Below are positions 35,954 to 46,785 of a stretch of 64,000 nucleotides of DNA, piece by piece; position 1 is the first letter of the stretch, and each line of letters opens with the position of its first letter. The notes beneath the pieces are model-generated. The model was given only the letters and a program-made list of their open reading frames with translations. It did no database searches and had not been told where the DNA came from. Source of the DNA: Nocardioides alcanivorans (GTDB lineage Bacteria > Actinomycetota > Actinomycetes > Propionibacteriales > Nocardioidaceae); assembly GCF_021555175.1 (NCBI RefSeq), contig NZ_JAKGRW010000026.1:124001-188000 (forward strand), read 5' to 3'. Both the position numbers and the translations under genes were made by a program.

Positions 35954-38840
35954 TTGATCCAGCTGCTCCTCGCCCACCTCGTCCTGGCTGCCCTCGGCCC
36001 TGCCGCGGTGACCGTCATGGGACGCCGTGCGTTCCTGCTCATGACCTTGGCGCCTTTGGCGACCCTCGGCTGGGCGATCTCGCTGACCGACCGGGTCCGC
36101 GACGGCGAGGTGATCCGCCAGAGCTTCACCTGGGTGGCTGGACTCGACTTCGAGATCGCCTTCCAGCTCGGCACGTTGCAATGGCTCATGACGCTGGTGG
36201 TCAGCGGCATCGGCGTGCTCGTCCTCGGCTATTGCGCCTACTACTTCCACGACGGCGATCCCGTCCTGCCGATGTTCACCGGTGTCTTCACCGGCTTCGC
36301 CGGGGCGATGCTCGGGCTGGTGCTCGCCGACGACCTGCTCCTGCTCTATGTCTTCTGGGAACTCACCACGGTCTTCTCCTACCTGCTGATCGGCGCCGAC
36401 CCCGAGAAGCGGGCCAGTCGACTCGCGGCCATGCAGGCACTGATCGTCACCACCTTCGGTGGCCTGGCGATGCTCGTCGGCATGCTGATGCTCGGCCACG
36501 AGGCCGGCACCCACCGGATCTCCGACATCCTCGCCGACCCACCGAACGGCGACTGGACCACCGCTGCGGTGATCCTGTTGCTCGTCGGAGCAATCAGCAA
36601 GTCGGCCCTCTTCCCCTTCCACTTCTGGCTGCCCGGCGCCATGGCCGCCCCCACGCCGGTCAGCGCCTATCTGCATGCCGCCTCGATGGTGAAGGCCGGC
36701 GTCTATCTCGTCGCCCTGCTCGCTCCTGCCTTCGCCGGTGTCCCCGGCTGGCACGGCACCCTGCTCGGGCTCGGCATCGTCACCATGCTGCTCGGCGGCT
36801 GGCGTGCGCTGCGGCAGTACGACATCAAGCTGCTCCTGGCCTACGGCACCGTGAGCCAACTCGGCTTCATGCTGGTGGTGCTCGGCATCGGCAACCAAGC
36901 GGCCACCCTGGCCGGTCTCGCGGTGCTGCTCGCCCACGCCCTGTTCAAGGCCTGCCTGTTCCTCGTGGTCGGCATCGTCGACCACCAGAGCGGCACCCGT
37001 GACCTGCGGGAACTCTCCGGGGTCGGTCGCCGGATGCCGTGGGTCGCGGGCGCAGCGATCGTGGCCGGTGCATCCATGGCCGGCCTCCCCGATGCTCGGC
37101 TTCGTCGCCAAGGAGTCCGTCTTCGGTGCCCTCCTCGAGGTCGCGGAGACCAGCGACGGCGACGGCACCGGACTGGCGACGTACGCCGGGTGGCTGGTGC
37201 TGGTGGGGATCGTGCTCGGGTCGGTCCTCACCATGGCCTACACCCTGCGTTTCCTGTGGGGCGCCTTCGCCACCAAGCCCGGCGCCGAGCCGACCGAGGT
37301 CGCGCCGGTGCCCGTCGGATTCGCCGCGAGCCCGGTCCTGCTGGCCGCACTGAGCGTCGGCCTCGGCTTCTGCGGAGCATGGCTGACCGGGGTGCTCGAA
37401 CCCCACACCGCAACCTTCCCCGAGGGTCACCACCATGCCGAACTGGCGTTGTGGCACGGCCTCGGGGTGCCGCTGCTCCTCTCCGGGATCGTCGTCGTGC
37501 TCGGGGTCGCGCTCTTCATCCGGCGTGCCACGTTCGGACAGCTCCAGGGCGCACTGGCCTCGCAACGCAGTGCCGAGGGCGGCTACCGGGCGCTGATGCG
37601 TGCCGTCGACCGGTCGGCGGTCGAGGTGACCGGTCTGACCCAGCGCGGTTCGGTTGCCGCCTACATCGCGGTGATCCTGCTCGTGGTGCTCGCGCTGCCC
37701 GGAGCGGCCCTGCTGATGAACCCGCCCGACGAGCTCGAACTGGTCCTGTGGGACGCTCCGTCCCAGGCAGTCGTCGGCGCCCTGGTCTGCATCGCGGCAC
37801 TCTTCACCGCTCGTTCGCGTCGGCGGCTGCGCGCGGTCATCCTCGTGGGGGTCACCGGCTACGGCACCGGGGTGCTCTTCCTGCTGCACGGCGCCCCCGA
37901 CCTGGCGCTCACCCAGATCCTCGTCGAGACCACCAGCCTCGTCGTCTTCGTCCTGGTCCTGCGCCGGCTGCCCGAGTACTTCACCGACCGTCCGTTGACC
38001 CGGATGCGCTACCTGCGCATGGCGCTGGGGCTGGCGGTCGGCCTGGCGGTCGCCGGGTTCATGCTGATGGCCACCGCCGACCGGAGCGCGGAGCCGCTCA
38101 GCGCACTCTTCCCCGGCCCCGCCGTGGAGTTCGGCGGCGGCCACAACATCATCAGCGTGACGCTGGTCGACATCCGCGCCTGGGACACCATGGGCGAGAT
38201 CTCGGTGCTGGTCGCGGCCGGCACCGGTGTCGCCAGCCTGGTCTTCCTCGACACCCGGCTCTCCGGGATCCGGCGCGTCCACGACATTCCCTATCCGGAG
38301 GCCGTGAAGAAGATCCCCACCGCCCCCGGACGCCGGGTCTGGCTGCCGGGGTCGCGCACCCTCACGCCCGACCGTCGCTCGATCATCTTCGAGGTGGTCA
38401 CCCGGATGATCTTCCACACCATGATGATCCTGTCGGTCTATCTGCTGCTGGCCGGCCACAACCACGTCGGCGGCGGCTTCGCGGCCGGCATGGTCGCCGG
38501 CCTCGCCCTGATGGTCCGCTACCTCGTCGGCGGTCGTTATGAGCTCGACGAGGCGGCCCCGATCGACGCCGGCGTGCTCATGGGCATCGGCCTCTTCGTG
38601 GCCACCGGCACCGCCATCATGCCGTTGGCCTTCGGCGGCACCGTCCTGCAGAGCGCCGAACTCACCTTCCACCTCGGCCCCTTGGGGGACCCGCACCTGA
38701 TGACGTCGATGTTCTTCGACATCGGTGTCTACCTCGTCGTGATCGGCCTGTTGCTCGACCTGCTGCGCACCTTCGGCTCCCGACTCGACCGGCAGATCCT
38801 CCGCGAGGAGCGCGCCGGGGAACAGGCGGTGCGGCTGTGA
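35954..38840 (+). CDS. mrpA: Mrp-type Na+/H+ antiporter subunit A with fused B domain (frameshifted near 37087)
   Basis: About 960 residues, roughly 20 transmembrane helices. The NuoL-like half has KSALFPFHFWLPGAMAAPTPVSAYLHAAS and the lysines of the proton path; the C-terminal part from about residue 800 is an MrpB domain (HTMMILSVYLLLAGHNHVGGGFAAG). Mrp complexes exchange external H+ for internal Na+. As read, the frame breaks in the CCCC run 37087-37090 (two missing C or one extra) at AGLP-PMLGF. The start is TTG. The stop overlaps the GTG of mrpC. The A-B fusion explains why no separate mrpB follows. Confidence 0.9.
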
Positions 38841-39286
38841 ACGCCAACGTCACCTTGATCCTGGTGGCCTCCACGCTCATCGGCACCGGGGTCTATCTCA
38901 TCCTCGAACGCAGCCTGACCCGGGTGCTGGTCGGACTCGTGATGATGGGCAACGGGGTCAACCTGCTGTTCATGATCGCCTCCGGGCCCGCCGGCAGGGC
39001 GCCGATCGTGGGCGCCTCCGACGGCGACATGGCCGATCCGCTGCCCCAGGCCCTCGTGCTCACGGCGATCGTGATCACGCTCGGCACGGTCGCCTTCCTG
39101 CTGGCAATGGCCCACCGTAGCTGGCAGCTCAACGAGCACGACGACGTACAGGACGACATCGAGGACGCCGCGATCCGCCAGCTGGCGCTGGCCGACGAGG
39201 CCTCCGACAGCCACGACCTCAGCCTGAGCACCACGGAGGCGGACGCCGCCACCGACGAGGTCTACGAAGAGGAGGGATCGTCTTGA
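38837..39286 (+). CDS. mrpC: Mrp antiporter subunit C
   Basis: A 149-residue NuoK-like membrane subunit with three helices (residues 5-26, 29-49, 70-92). NGVNLLFMIASG and DPLPQALVLTAIVITLG are family hallmarks. It carries an unusually long acidic cytoplasmic tail of about 50 residues (DDVQDDIEDAA ... EVYEEEGSS). GTG start overlaps mrpA by 4 nt; the stop overlaps mrpD. Confidence 0.92.
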   Translation: MNANVTLILVASTLIGTGVYLILERSLTRVLVGLVMMGNGVNLLFMIASGPAGRAPIVGASDGDMADPLPQALVLTAIVITLGTVAFLLAMAHRSWQLNEHDDVQDDIEDAAIRQLALADEASDSHDLSLSTTEADAATDEVYEEEGSS

Positions 39287-40983
39287 GCATCAGCATGAGC
39301 GCGCTCGTTCCCATGCCCGTGGTCCTGCCCCTCCTGGGCGCCGGGCTCACCCTCGTCTTCTCGCGGCGCCCCCGCACCCAGCGCTTCGTGACCATCGGCG
39401 TGCTCGCCGCGGTCGTCGTGATCGCCGCGGTGCTCCTGGTCGCCAGCGACCGGGAGGGTCCTCAGGTGGTCTGGCTCGGCGGCTGGGAAGGCCTCGGCAT
39501 CGCCCTGGTGGCCGACCGACTCGCCACCTTGATGCTGCTGGTCTCCGCCGTCGTCACCTTGCTGGTGCTCATCTACTCCCTCGGCCAGGGCATGACGGGC
39601 GACGAGCGCGAAGCGCCACTGTCGATCTATCACCCGACCTTCCTGGTACTGGTGGCCGGAGTCTCCAACGCGTTCCTCGCCGGCGACCTCTTCAACCTCT
39701 TCGTCAGCTTCGAGATGCTGCTCTTCGCGAGCTACGTGCTGCTGACCCTCGGCGGCACCGGCACCCGCATCCGCGCAGGCACGATCTATGTCGTCGTCAA
39801 CATGCTGTCGTCGATGCTGTTCCTGATCTCCCTGGCCGCGGTCTACGCCGCGATGGGCACGCTGAACTTCGCCCAGCTGGCCGAGCGAGTGCCCGAGCTG
39901 TCGCACACCACCTCGCTGGTGCTGCACCTGTTGCTGCTGGTGACCTTTGCGATCAAGGCCGCTGTCTTCCCGCTCTCCTTCTGGCTCCCCGACAGCTATC
40001 CGACCGCTCCGGCACCGGTCACAGCCGTGTTCGCGGGCCTGCTCACCAAGGTCGGTGTCTACGCGATCCTGCGGGTGCAGACATTGATCTTCCCCGACCA
40101 CTCCGTCGGTGACGTGCTGTTGTGGGCAGCCCTGCTGACCATGGTGATCGGCATCCTCGGTGCGGTCGCACAGTCCGACATCAAGCGAATGTTGTCCTTC
40201 ACCCTGGTCAGCCACATCGGCTACATGATCTTCGGCATCGGCCTGGCCACCGAGAGCGGAGTCTCCGGCGCGATCTTCTACGTCGCGCACCACATCACCA
40301 TCCAGACCGCGCTCTTCCTGGTGGTGGGGCTGGTCGAACACCGAGCCGGGAGTACGGCGCTGCTCCGGCTCGGCGGACTCGCTCGGCTCTCGCCGCTGCT
40401 CGCCCTCCTCTTCTTCGTCCCAGCCATGAACCTTGCAGGCATCCCACCCATGTCGGGCTTCCTCGGCAAGGTCGGCCTGCTCCAGGCGGGACTCGACGAC
40501 GGCAGCTGGCTCGCGATCACCCTGGTCGTCGGCGGCGTCCTCACCAGCCTGCTCACCCTCTATGCGGTCGCCAAGACCTGGGCGCTGGCCTTCTGGCGCA
40601 GCCCCATCCAGGCCCACGAGATGGCCAAGCAGCTTCCCGAGCTCGAGGGCGAGCTCGATGACGCCCAGCTCGCAGCAGGCATGCGGGTGCACCGTGCCCA
40701 CGTGCACGTCGGTGGCGCAGCCTTCGACAGCCGCGACCTCGCGGCGGCACGCCGGGTGATCGATGACGAGGCACCCGACCGCGACCTCTACCAACGCCTG
40801 CGCGAGGGTTCGCTGCCCAAGAAGATGCCGACCATGATGGTGCTCCCCACCGCCGCCCTCATCACGATCAGCCTGGTGCTGACCCTCGTGGCCGGCCCGC
40901 TCTTCGCCCTGACCGACCGCGCAGCGAGCGACCTGCTGGAGCGCACGCCGTACCTCACCGCCGTGTTGGGAGACGACTCATGA
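39283..40983 (+). CDS. mrpD: Mrp antiporter subunit D
   Basis: A 566-residue NuoM/N-like proton-translocating subunit with 14 helices. The conserved glutamate lies in FVSFEMLLFASYVLL and the lysine in TFAIKAAVFPLSFWLPDSYPTA; SDIKRMLSFTLVSHIGYM follows. A cytoplasmic insertion near residues 445-515 is His/Asp/Arg rich (MRVHRAHVHVGGAAF). The TTG start overlaps mrpC by 4 nt. Confidence 0.93.
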   Translation: MSISMSALVPMPVVLPLLGAGLTLVFSRRPRTQRFVTIGVLAAVVVIAAVLLVASDREGPQVVWLGGWEGLGIALVADRLATLMLLVSAVVTLLVLIYSLGQGMTGDEREAPLSIYHPTFLVLVAGVSNAFLAGDLFNLFVSFEMLLFASYVLLTLGGTGTRIRAGTIYVVVNMLSSMLFLISLAAVYAAMGTLNFAQLAERVPELSHTTSLVLHLLLLVTFAIKAAVFPLSFWLPDSYPTAPAPVTAVFAGLLTKVGVYAILRVQTLIFPDHSVGDVLLWAALLTMVIGILGAVAQSDIKRMLSFTLVSHIGYMIFGIGLATESGVSGAIFYVAHHITIQTALFLVVGLVEHRAGSTALLRLGGLARLSPLLALLFFVPAMNLAGIPPMSGFLGKVGLLQAGLDDGSWLAITLVVGGVLTSLLTLYAVAKTWALAFWRSPIQAHEMAKQLPELEGELDDAQLAAGMRVHRAHVHVGGAAFDSRDLAAARRVIDDEAPDRDLYQRLREGSLPKKMPTMMVLPTAALITISLVLTLVAGPLFALTDRAASDLLERTPYLTAVLGDDS

Positions 40984-41552
40984 GCCCGCGGGTGAAGGTG
41001 ACCCGGAGCGGGAAGGTCCGGCCGGCGCGCTACAAGTCGCTGCAGTGGCCGGCGCTGGTGTGGCTGACGCTCGTGTGGATGGCGCTGTGGCGCACCTGGA
41101 CGCTGGGGCACCTGGCCCTCGGCTTCGTCGTGTCGGTGCTGGTGTGCCTGGCCTTCCCGCTGCCGCCGCTGCGGGTCACGATGCGGCCCAACCCCATCGC
41201 CTGCGTCTGGCTCGTGGTGCGCTTCATGTGGGACGTCATCGTCTCCAGCGTGGAGGTGGCCAAGGTCGTGCTGCGACCCAAGGGGCTGACCAACGCCATC
41301 GTGGAGGTCGACCTCGTCGCCCCCTCCGACTTCGTGCTGACCATCGTTGCGGAGATGACCACCTTGATCCCCGGCAGCGTCGCGCTGGAGGCCCGGCGCT
41401 CCACGCACACGCTCTTCTTCCACGTGATCAACGTGAAGACCGACGAGGACGTCGAGAAGTTCCGGCGCACCGTGCTCGCCCAGGAGCAGCGCGTGCTGCG
41501 CGCGTTCGGCAGCCCCAGGGACCCCAGCAGCCCCGAGAAGGTGATCTTGTGA
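40980..41552 (+). CDS. mrpE: Mrp antiporter subunit E
   Basis: A 190-residue subunit with two or three N-terminal helices and a cytoplasmic domain. FPLPPLRVTMRPNPIACVWLV and VLTIVAEMTTLIPGSVALE are typical of MrpE. ATG overlaps the mrpD stop (ATGA). Confidence 0.9.
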   Translation: MSPRVKVTRSGKVRPARYKSLQWPALVWLTLVWMALWRTWTLGHLALGFVVSVLVCLAFPLPPLRVTMRPNPIACVWLVVRFMWDVIVSSVEVAKVVLRPKGLTNAIVEVDLVAPSDFVLTIVAEMTTLIPGSVALEARRSTHTLFFHVINVKTDEDVEKFRRTVLAQEQRVLRAFGSPRDPSSPEKVIL

Positions 41553-41836
41553 CCGTCGTCCTCGCCATCTGCATGGGGTTGCTCGGCCTGTCGGCCCTGT
41601 GCCTGCTGGCCCGGGCCACCATGGGCCCGACCATGCTCGACCGCACCGTTGCCCTCGACGTACTCCTCGCCGTGGTCATCTGCGCCGTCGGCGTGGAGGC
41701 CGCCGTCAACGAGCACACCTTCACGCTGCCGATCCTGCTGGTGCTGACGCTGCTGGGCTTCGTGTGCTCGGTGAGCATCGCTCGCTTCACCAAGGGCAGT
41801 GACGACATCGAGGCCGAGAAGGAGGCGAACCGATGA
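41549..41836 (+). CDS. mrpF: Mrp antiporter subunit F
   Basis: A 95-residue protein with three helices. RATMGPTMLDRTVALDVLLA is the MrpF core. GTG overlaps the mrpE stop (GTGA), and its own stop overlaps mrpG. Confidence 0.9.
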   Translation: MTVVLAICMGLLGLSALCLLARATMGPTMLDRTVALDVLLAVVICAVGVEAAVNEHTFTLPILLVLTLLGFVCSVSIARFTKGSDDIEAEKEANR

Positions 41837-42201
41837 ACTGGACCACCGTCTTCGACGTGATCGCGGCCATCTGCCTGTTGGCCGGAGCGCTGCTCACCTT
41901 CATCGCCGGCCTCGGCCTGGTGCGCCTGCCCGACCTGCTCTCCCGGATGCACGCCGCCACCAAGCCTCAGGTTCTGGGACTCTGCCTGGTGCTCACCGGC
42001 CTCGGCTTCCGGTTGCGCGACCTCGAGGTGGTGGCGCTGCTGGTCCTCGTCGGCCTGTTCCAGCTGATCACCTCGCCGGTCGCCAACCACATGGTGGCGC
42101 GGGCCGCCGTGCGCGCCGGCCAGATCGACCGTGACCGACTCATCGTCGACGAGCTGACCCCCGTCCTGGAGAACTTCGACGAGCCGCGAGGGGCACCCTG
42201 A
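41833..42201 (+). CDS. mrpG: Mrp antiporter subunit G
   Basis: A 122-residue three-helix subunit. GLGLVRLPDLLSRMHAATKP is the MrpG signature and LITSPVANHMVARAA ends the core. It is the last gene of the operon; no clear terminator hairpin follows in the 233-nt gap. Confidence 0.92.
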   Translation: MNWTTVFDVIAAICLLAGALLTFIAGLGLVRLPDLLSRMHAATKPQVLGLCLVLTGLGFRLRDLEVVALLVLVGLFQLITSPVANHMVARAAVRAGQIDRDRLIVDELTPVLENFDEPRGAP

Positions 42202-42319
42202 TCCTGCCGCCCGCAGGGAGCCGGACGGCCTCGAATGTAGGGATCTGACAAGTGGGCCACATGTCCGGATTCCTCCGCATTCACCTGGGGATGAATCGCA
42301 ACAACCAGACATGGGATGT

Positions 42320-42325
42320 TAGATT
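42320..42325 (+). promoter_or_regulatory. -10 element TAGATT upstream of the betaine ABC operon
   Basis: The extended element TGTTAGATT starts the best promoter candidate in the gap between the mrp and betaine operons. A weak dyad ATTCA/TGAAT (42279-42296) lies just upstream. Confidence 0.35.
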
Positions 42326-42434
42326 GCCGGGGCCAAGGTTCGTCCGGAAGCACAACTCAACCTCTGTTCGGGCCGTCGGCCCACGAGGGAGCCGTGAAGT
42401 GCGGACCCGCAGCAACAAGGGGTGAACCGAGTTC

Positions 42435-43660
<1,226 letters not shown>

Positions 43661-43664
<4 letters not shown>

Positions 43665-44602
43665 GCGCCGTGTTGAACGCCGACGTGTTGAACGCCGAGA
43701 AGGTGCACGGAGTGCCGCGGATCCCGCTGGGCGACAAGATCGTCGAGGGCGTCGACTGGATCATCGCCAACTTCGGCGACTTCCTCGACCGGGTCGGTCG
43801 CAACATCGAGGACACCGTCAACTCCTTCACCGACCTGCTGCTGACGCCAGCGCCGCTGGTGATGGTCGCGATCCTGGCCCTGCTCGCCTGGCTGGCGAAG
43901 GACTGGAAGTTCGCCCTCGGCAGTGTGGTTGGCCTGGTCCTGGTGATCGGCATGGACCAGTGGGAGAACACCATGGCCACCGCCTCGCTCGTGGTCTCCG
44001 CCACCGTCGTGGCCCTGGTCATCGGCATCCCGATCGGCATCCTGGCCGCGCGCTTCGGCAAGGTCAGTGCCGTGGTGAAGCCCGTGATGGACTTCATGCA
44101 GACGATGCCGGCCCTGGTGTGGCTGGTGCCGGTCGTGATGCTCTTCGGCGCGGGCGTCCACGCCGGTCTGGTCGCCACCGTCATCTTCGCGTTGGCCCCC
44201 GGCGTCCGCTTCACCGAGCTCGGCATCCGTCAGGTCGACGCCGAGGTCGTCGAAGCCGGCCATGCCTTCGGTGCCACGCCTCGCCAGATCCTCCGCGAAG
44301 TGCAGCTTCCCCTCGCCATGCCGACCGTGATGGCCGGCGTCAACCAGGTCATCATGCTGTCGCTGTCGATGGCAGTCATCGCCGGCATGGTCGGCGGTGG
44401 CGGACTCGGCGGCGACGTCGTCGGCGCGATCGCCAACCTCGAGGTCGGACTCGGTTTCGAGGCCGGTCTCAGCGTGGTGGTCCTGGCGATCTTCCTCGAC
44501 CGCATCACCGCCAGCGCAGGCTCACGCCGCCCCGGGCACGGTCGCCTGAAGACCCTGCGCACCAAGTTCAGCAAGGGCGAGCGGCAACCTGCTGCCGCCT
44601 GA
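43661..44602 (+). CDS. proW: Glycine betaine/proline-type ABC transporter permease
   Basis: A 313-residue permease with an N-terminal amphipathic region and about seven helices. The EAA loop is seen in VEAGHAFGATPRQILREVQLPLAMP. VPVVMLFGAGVHAGLVATVIF and MVGGGGLGGDVV are ProW hallmarks. A basic tail ends the protein. Translationally coupled to proV. Confidence 0.92.
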
Positions 44603-44685
44603 CCAGAGTTCTCCAGTTTCCTCTCGGGACGACTAGAAGAGCGCCGGGTCCCCGGACCGCGGGCGTGTAACAGAAGGGACGACGT

Positions 44686-45567
44686 ATGAGTACGACCGTG
44701 TGGAAGAAGGTCTGCGCCGGCATCGCCGCGCTCGGCCTGACCTTGTCGCTGGCGGCCTGTGGCGACGACGACAGTGGCAGCGACGGCAAGTCGATCACCC
44801 TGGGCATCATCCCGGGCTGGACCGACGGCGTGAGCATGGCCAATCTCTGGAAGGTCGTCCTCGAGGACGAGGGCTACGACGTGAAGATCGATGAGCTCGG
44901 CGACGCGCCGCTCCTCTACACCAGCCTCAACCGCGGCGACGTCGACGTCTACCCGTCCGCGTGGCCGGAGGTCACCCACGCCTCCCTGATGGAGAAGTTC
45001 CCCAAGCTCGAGGACCTGGGCTCCTACTACGACAACGCGAAGCTGACCTTCGCGGTGCCGGAGTACAGTTCCTTGCAGTCGATCGAGGACCTGAAGGGCA
45101 AGGGCAGCGACTACGACGGCAAGATCATCGGCATCGAGCCCGGCGCCGGCCTCACCAAGATGACCAAGGAATCGGTCATGCCGGAGTACGACCTCGAGGA
45201 CGAGTACCAGCTCGTCACCTCGTCGACGGCCACCATGCTCGCGGAGCTGAAGCGTGCCGTCGACGCCGACCGCGACATCGTCGTCACACTGTGGCGCCCG
45301 TTCTGGGCCAACAGCAGCTTCCCGGTGCGCGACCTCGAGGATCCGAAGGGCGCCCTGGGCGACTCCGAGACCCTCAACGAGATCGCTCGGCCCGACTTCG
45401 CCGACGACTTCGCAGATGTCGCCGACATGATGACGAAGGCCAAGCTCACCGACGAGCAGTACGGCGAGTTGGAGGACCTCGTGGTCAACACCTACAAGAA
45501 CGACCCGGAGAAGGCCGCCAAGGAGTGGCTGGAGAACAACCCGGACTGGCTCGACAGCATCAAGTGA
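44686..45567 (+). CDS. proX: Glycine betaine/proline-type substrate-binding lipoprotein
   Basis: A 293-residue lipoprotein with lipobox LSLAACGDD and an OpuAC-type domain. Aromatic residues of the quaternary-amine box are likely W in GIIPGWTDGVSM, W in PSAWPEVTH and W in TLWRPFWANS. This fits betaine, choline or a related compound. ATG follows AGAAGGGA. The gene ends before a strong hairpin. Confidence 0.9.
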   Translation: MSTTVWKKVCAGIAALGLTLSLAACGDDDSGSDGKSITLGIIPGWTDGVSMANLWKVVLEDEGYDVKIDELGDAPLLYTSLNRGDVDVYPSAWPEVTHASLMEKFPKLEDLGSYYDNAKLTFAVPEYSSLQSIEDLKGKGSDYDGKIIGIEPGAGLTKMTKESVMPEYDLEDEYQLVTSSTATMLAELKRAVDADRDIVVTLWRPFWANSSFPVRDLEDPKGALGDSETLNEIARPDFADDFADVADMMTKAKLTDEQYGELEDLVVNTYKNDPEKAAKEWLENNPDWLDSIK

Positions 45568-45624
45568 CGACCTGACCGACGGCGCTCGGCGGCAACCGAG
45601 CTGACGCCGTACGTCGGCACTCGC

Positions 45625-45658
45625 CCGCGGCGCGGATCCCCAGGGGTCCGCGCCGCGG
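45625..45658 (+). terminator. Hairpin terminator after proX
   Basis: The arms CCGCGGCGCGGA and TCCGCGCCGCGG are perfect, with CCCC/GGGG pairs extending the stem, 57 nt after proX. It separates the ABC operon from the dioxygenase gene. A weak dyad AGGGTT/AACCCT follows at 45667-45695. Confidence 0.75.
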
Positions 45659-45772
45659 CTGATTTCAGGGTTGTGCTCATGCGGATCGAAACCCTTGGGT
45701 CCGACGGCGCGACGGAGGACCGTAGTACTCACGACCGCGGCCACGAGGGCCGCTTGACGAGAGGACACGAGC

Positions 45773-46708
45773 ATGACCATCGCCCTGGACCGTGAGACCA
45801 CCAGCAAGATCAGCGTGCACAAGCTGGGCAGCCGCATCGGTGCCCGCATCGAGGGCGTCCAGCTCGGCGGCAACCTCGACGCGGAGACCGTCGCACAGAT
45901 CCGGGCGGCCATCCTTGCGCACAAGGTCGTCTTCTTCCGTGGCCAGCACCACCTCGACGACGAGCAGCAGATCGCCTTCGGTCAGCTGCTCGGCCCGCTC
46001 ACCACCGCCCACCCCACGGTCAACACCGGCAGCGCCCGCGTGCTCTCCCTCAAGGCCACCCAGGGCATGGCCGCCAACTCCTGGCACACCGACGTGACCT
46101 TCGTCGACCGGGTGCCCGCGTTCTCGATCCTGCGCGGGGCCACGATCCCCGAGTACGGCGGAAATACGGTCTGGGCCAACACCGCCACCGCCTACGAGGC
46201 CCTCCCGCCCCAGCTGAAGGCCTTCGTCGACGACCTGTGGGCGACGCACTCCAACGACTACGACTACGCGCACCAGACCGACAGCCGCGCCGGTGAGAGC
46301 ACCGCACAGTTCCTCAAGGAGGAGTTCGCCCGGGAGATCTACCTGACCGAGCACCCGGTGGTGCGCGTCCACCCCGAGACCGGCGAGCGGGCGCTCGTGC
46401 TGGGCCACTTCGTGAAGCAGTTCTCCGGCTTCAACCAGAAGGAGTCCTCGATCCTGTTCAACCTGCTGCAGGACCGCGTCACCAAGCTGGAGAACACCAT
46501 CCGCTGGCAGTGGCTCCAGGGCGACGTCGCGATCTGGGACAACCGCGCCACCCAGCACTACGCCGTCGCCGACTTCGACACCCAGACCCGCGAGGTGCGC
46601 CGCATCACCGTCCAGGGCGACGTACCCGTCTCCATCGACGGCCGCCGCAGCCGCGTCGTCCAGGGCGACGCCTCCGTCTACAACGAGCTCGACAAGCTGA
46701 TCAGCTGA
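45773..46708 (+). CDS. Fe(II)/2-oxoglutarate dioxygenase, TauD/AtsK alkylsulfatase-like
   Basis: A 311-residue dioxygenase that would oxidise a carbon next to a sulfonate or sulfate and release sulfite or sulfate. The iron ligands are H and D of SWHTDVTF and the distal His of NRATQHYAV; the 2OG Arg lies in the REVRRITV region. The segment [10 protein letters not shown] is more like AtsK or M. tuberculosis Rv3406 (alkyl sulfate dioxygenase) than TauD. A TAGTAC -10-like element and GAGAGGA precede the ATG. The transporter next to it is betaine-type and behind a terminator, so they are not one operon. Confidence 0.86.
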   Translation: MTIALDRETTSKISVHKLGSRIGARIEGVQLGGNLDAETVAQIRAAILAHKVVFFRGQHHLDDEQQIAFGQLLGPLTTAHPTVNTGSARVLSLKATQGMAANSWHTDVTFVDRVPAFSILRGATIPEYGGNTVWANTATAYEALPPQLKAFVDDLWATHSNDYDYAHQTDSRAGESTAQFLKEEFAREIYLTEHPVVRVHPETGERALVLGHFVKQFSGFNQKESSILFNLLQDRVTKLENTIRWQWLQGDVAIWDNRATQHYAVADFDTQTREVRRITVQGDVPVSIDGRRSRVVQGDASVYNELDKLIS

Positions 46709-46723
46709 CACGCGGTTCAAGGC

Positions 46724-46785
46724 GGATCGTCCCTAACAGATTTGTAGTTTTCGGCCGGAATCTACAAATCTGTTAGGGACGATCC
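46724..46785. repeat. Long perfect hairpin element (family member 1)
   Basis: Two 24-bp arms (46724-46747 and 46762-46785), perfectly complementary and sharing the core GTCCCTAACAGATTTGTAG, enclose a 14-nt loop with CGGCCGG. It sits between convergent genes and contains the TAG stop of the minus-strand NHL gene. A near-copy lies at 61574-61636 and a variant at 32003-32061. A tiny CCCC/GGGG hairpin follows. Confidence 0.85.

Noticed and set aside
45568..45772. Betaine transporter and AtsK-like dioxygenase forming one sulfonate-use operon
   Set aside because: A strong hairpin separates them, the dioxygenase has its own promoter-like element, and the binding protein looks like a quaternary-amine type.
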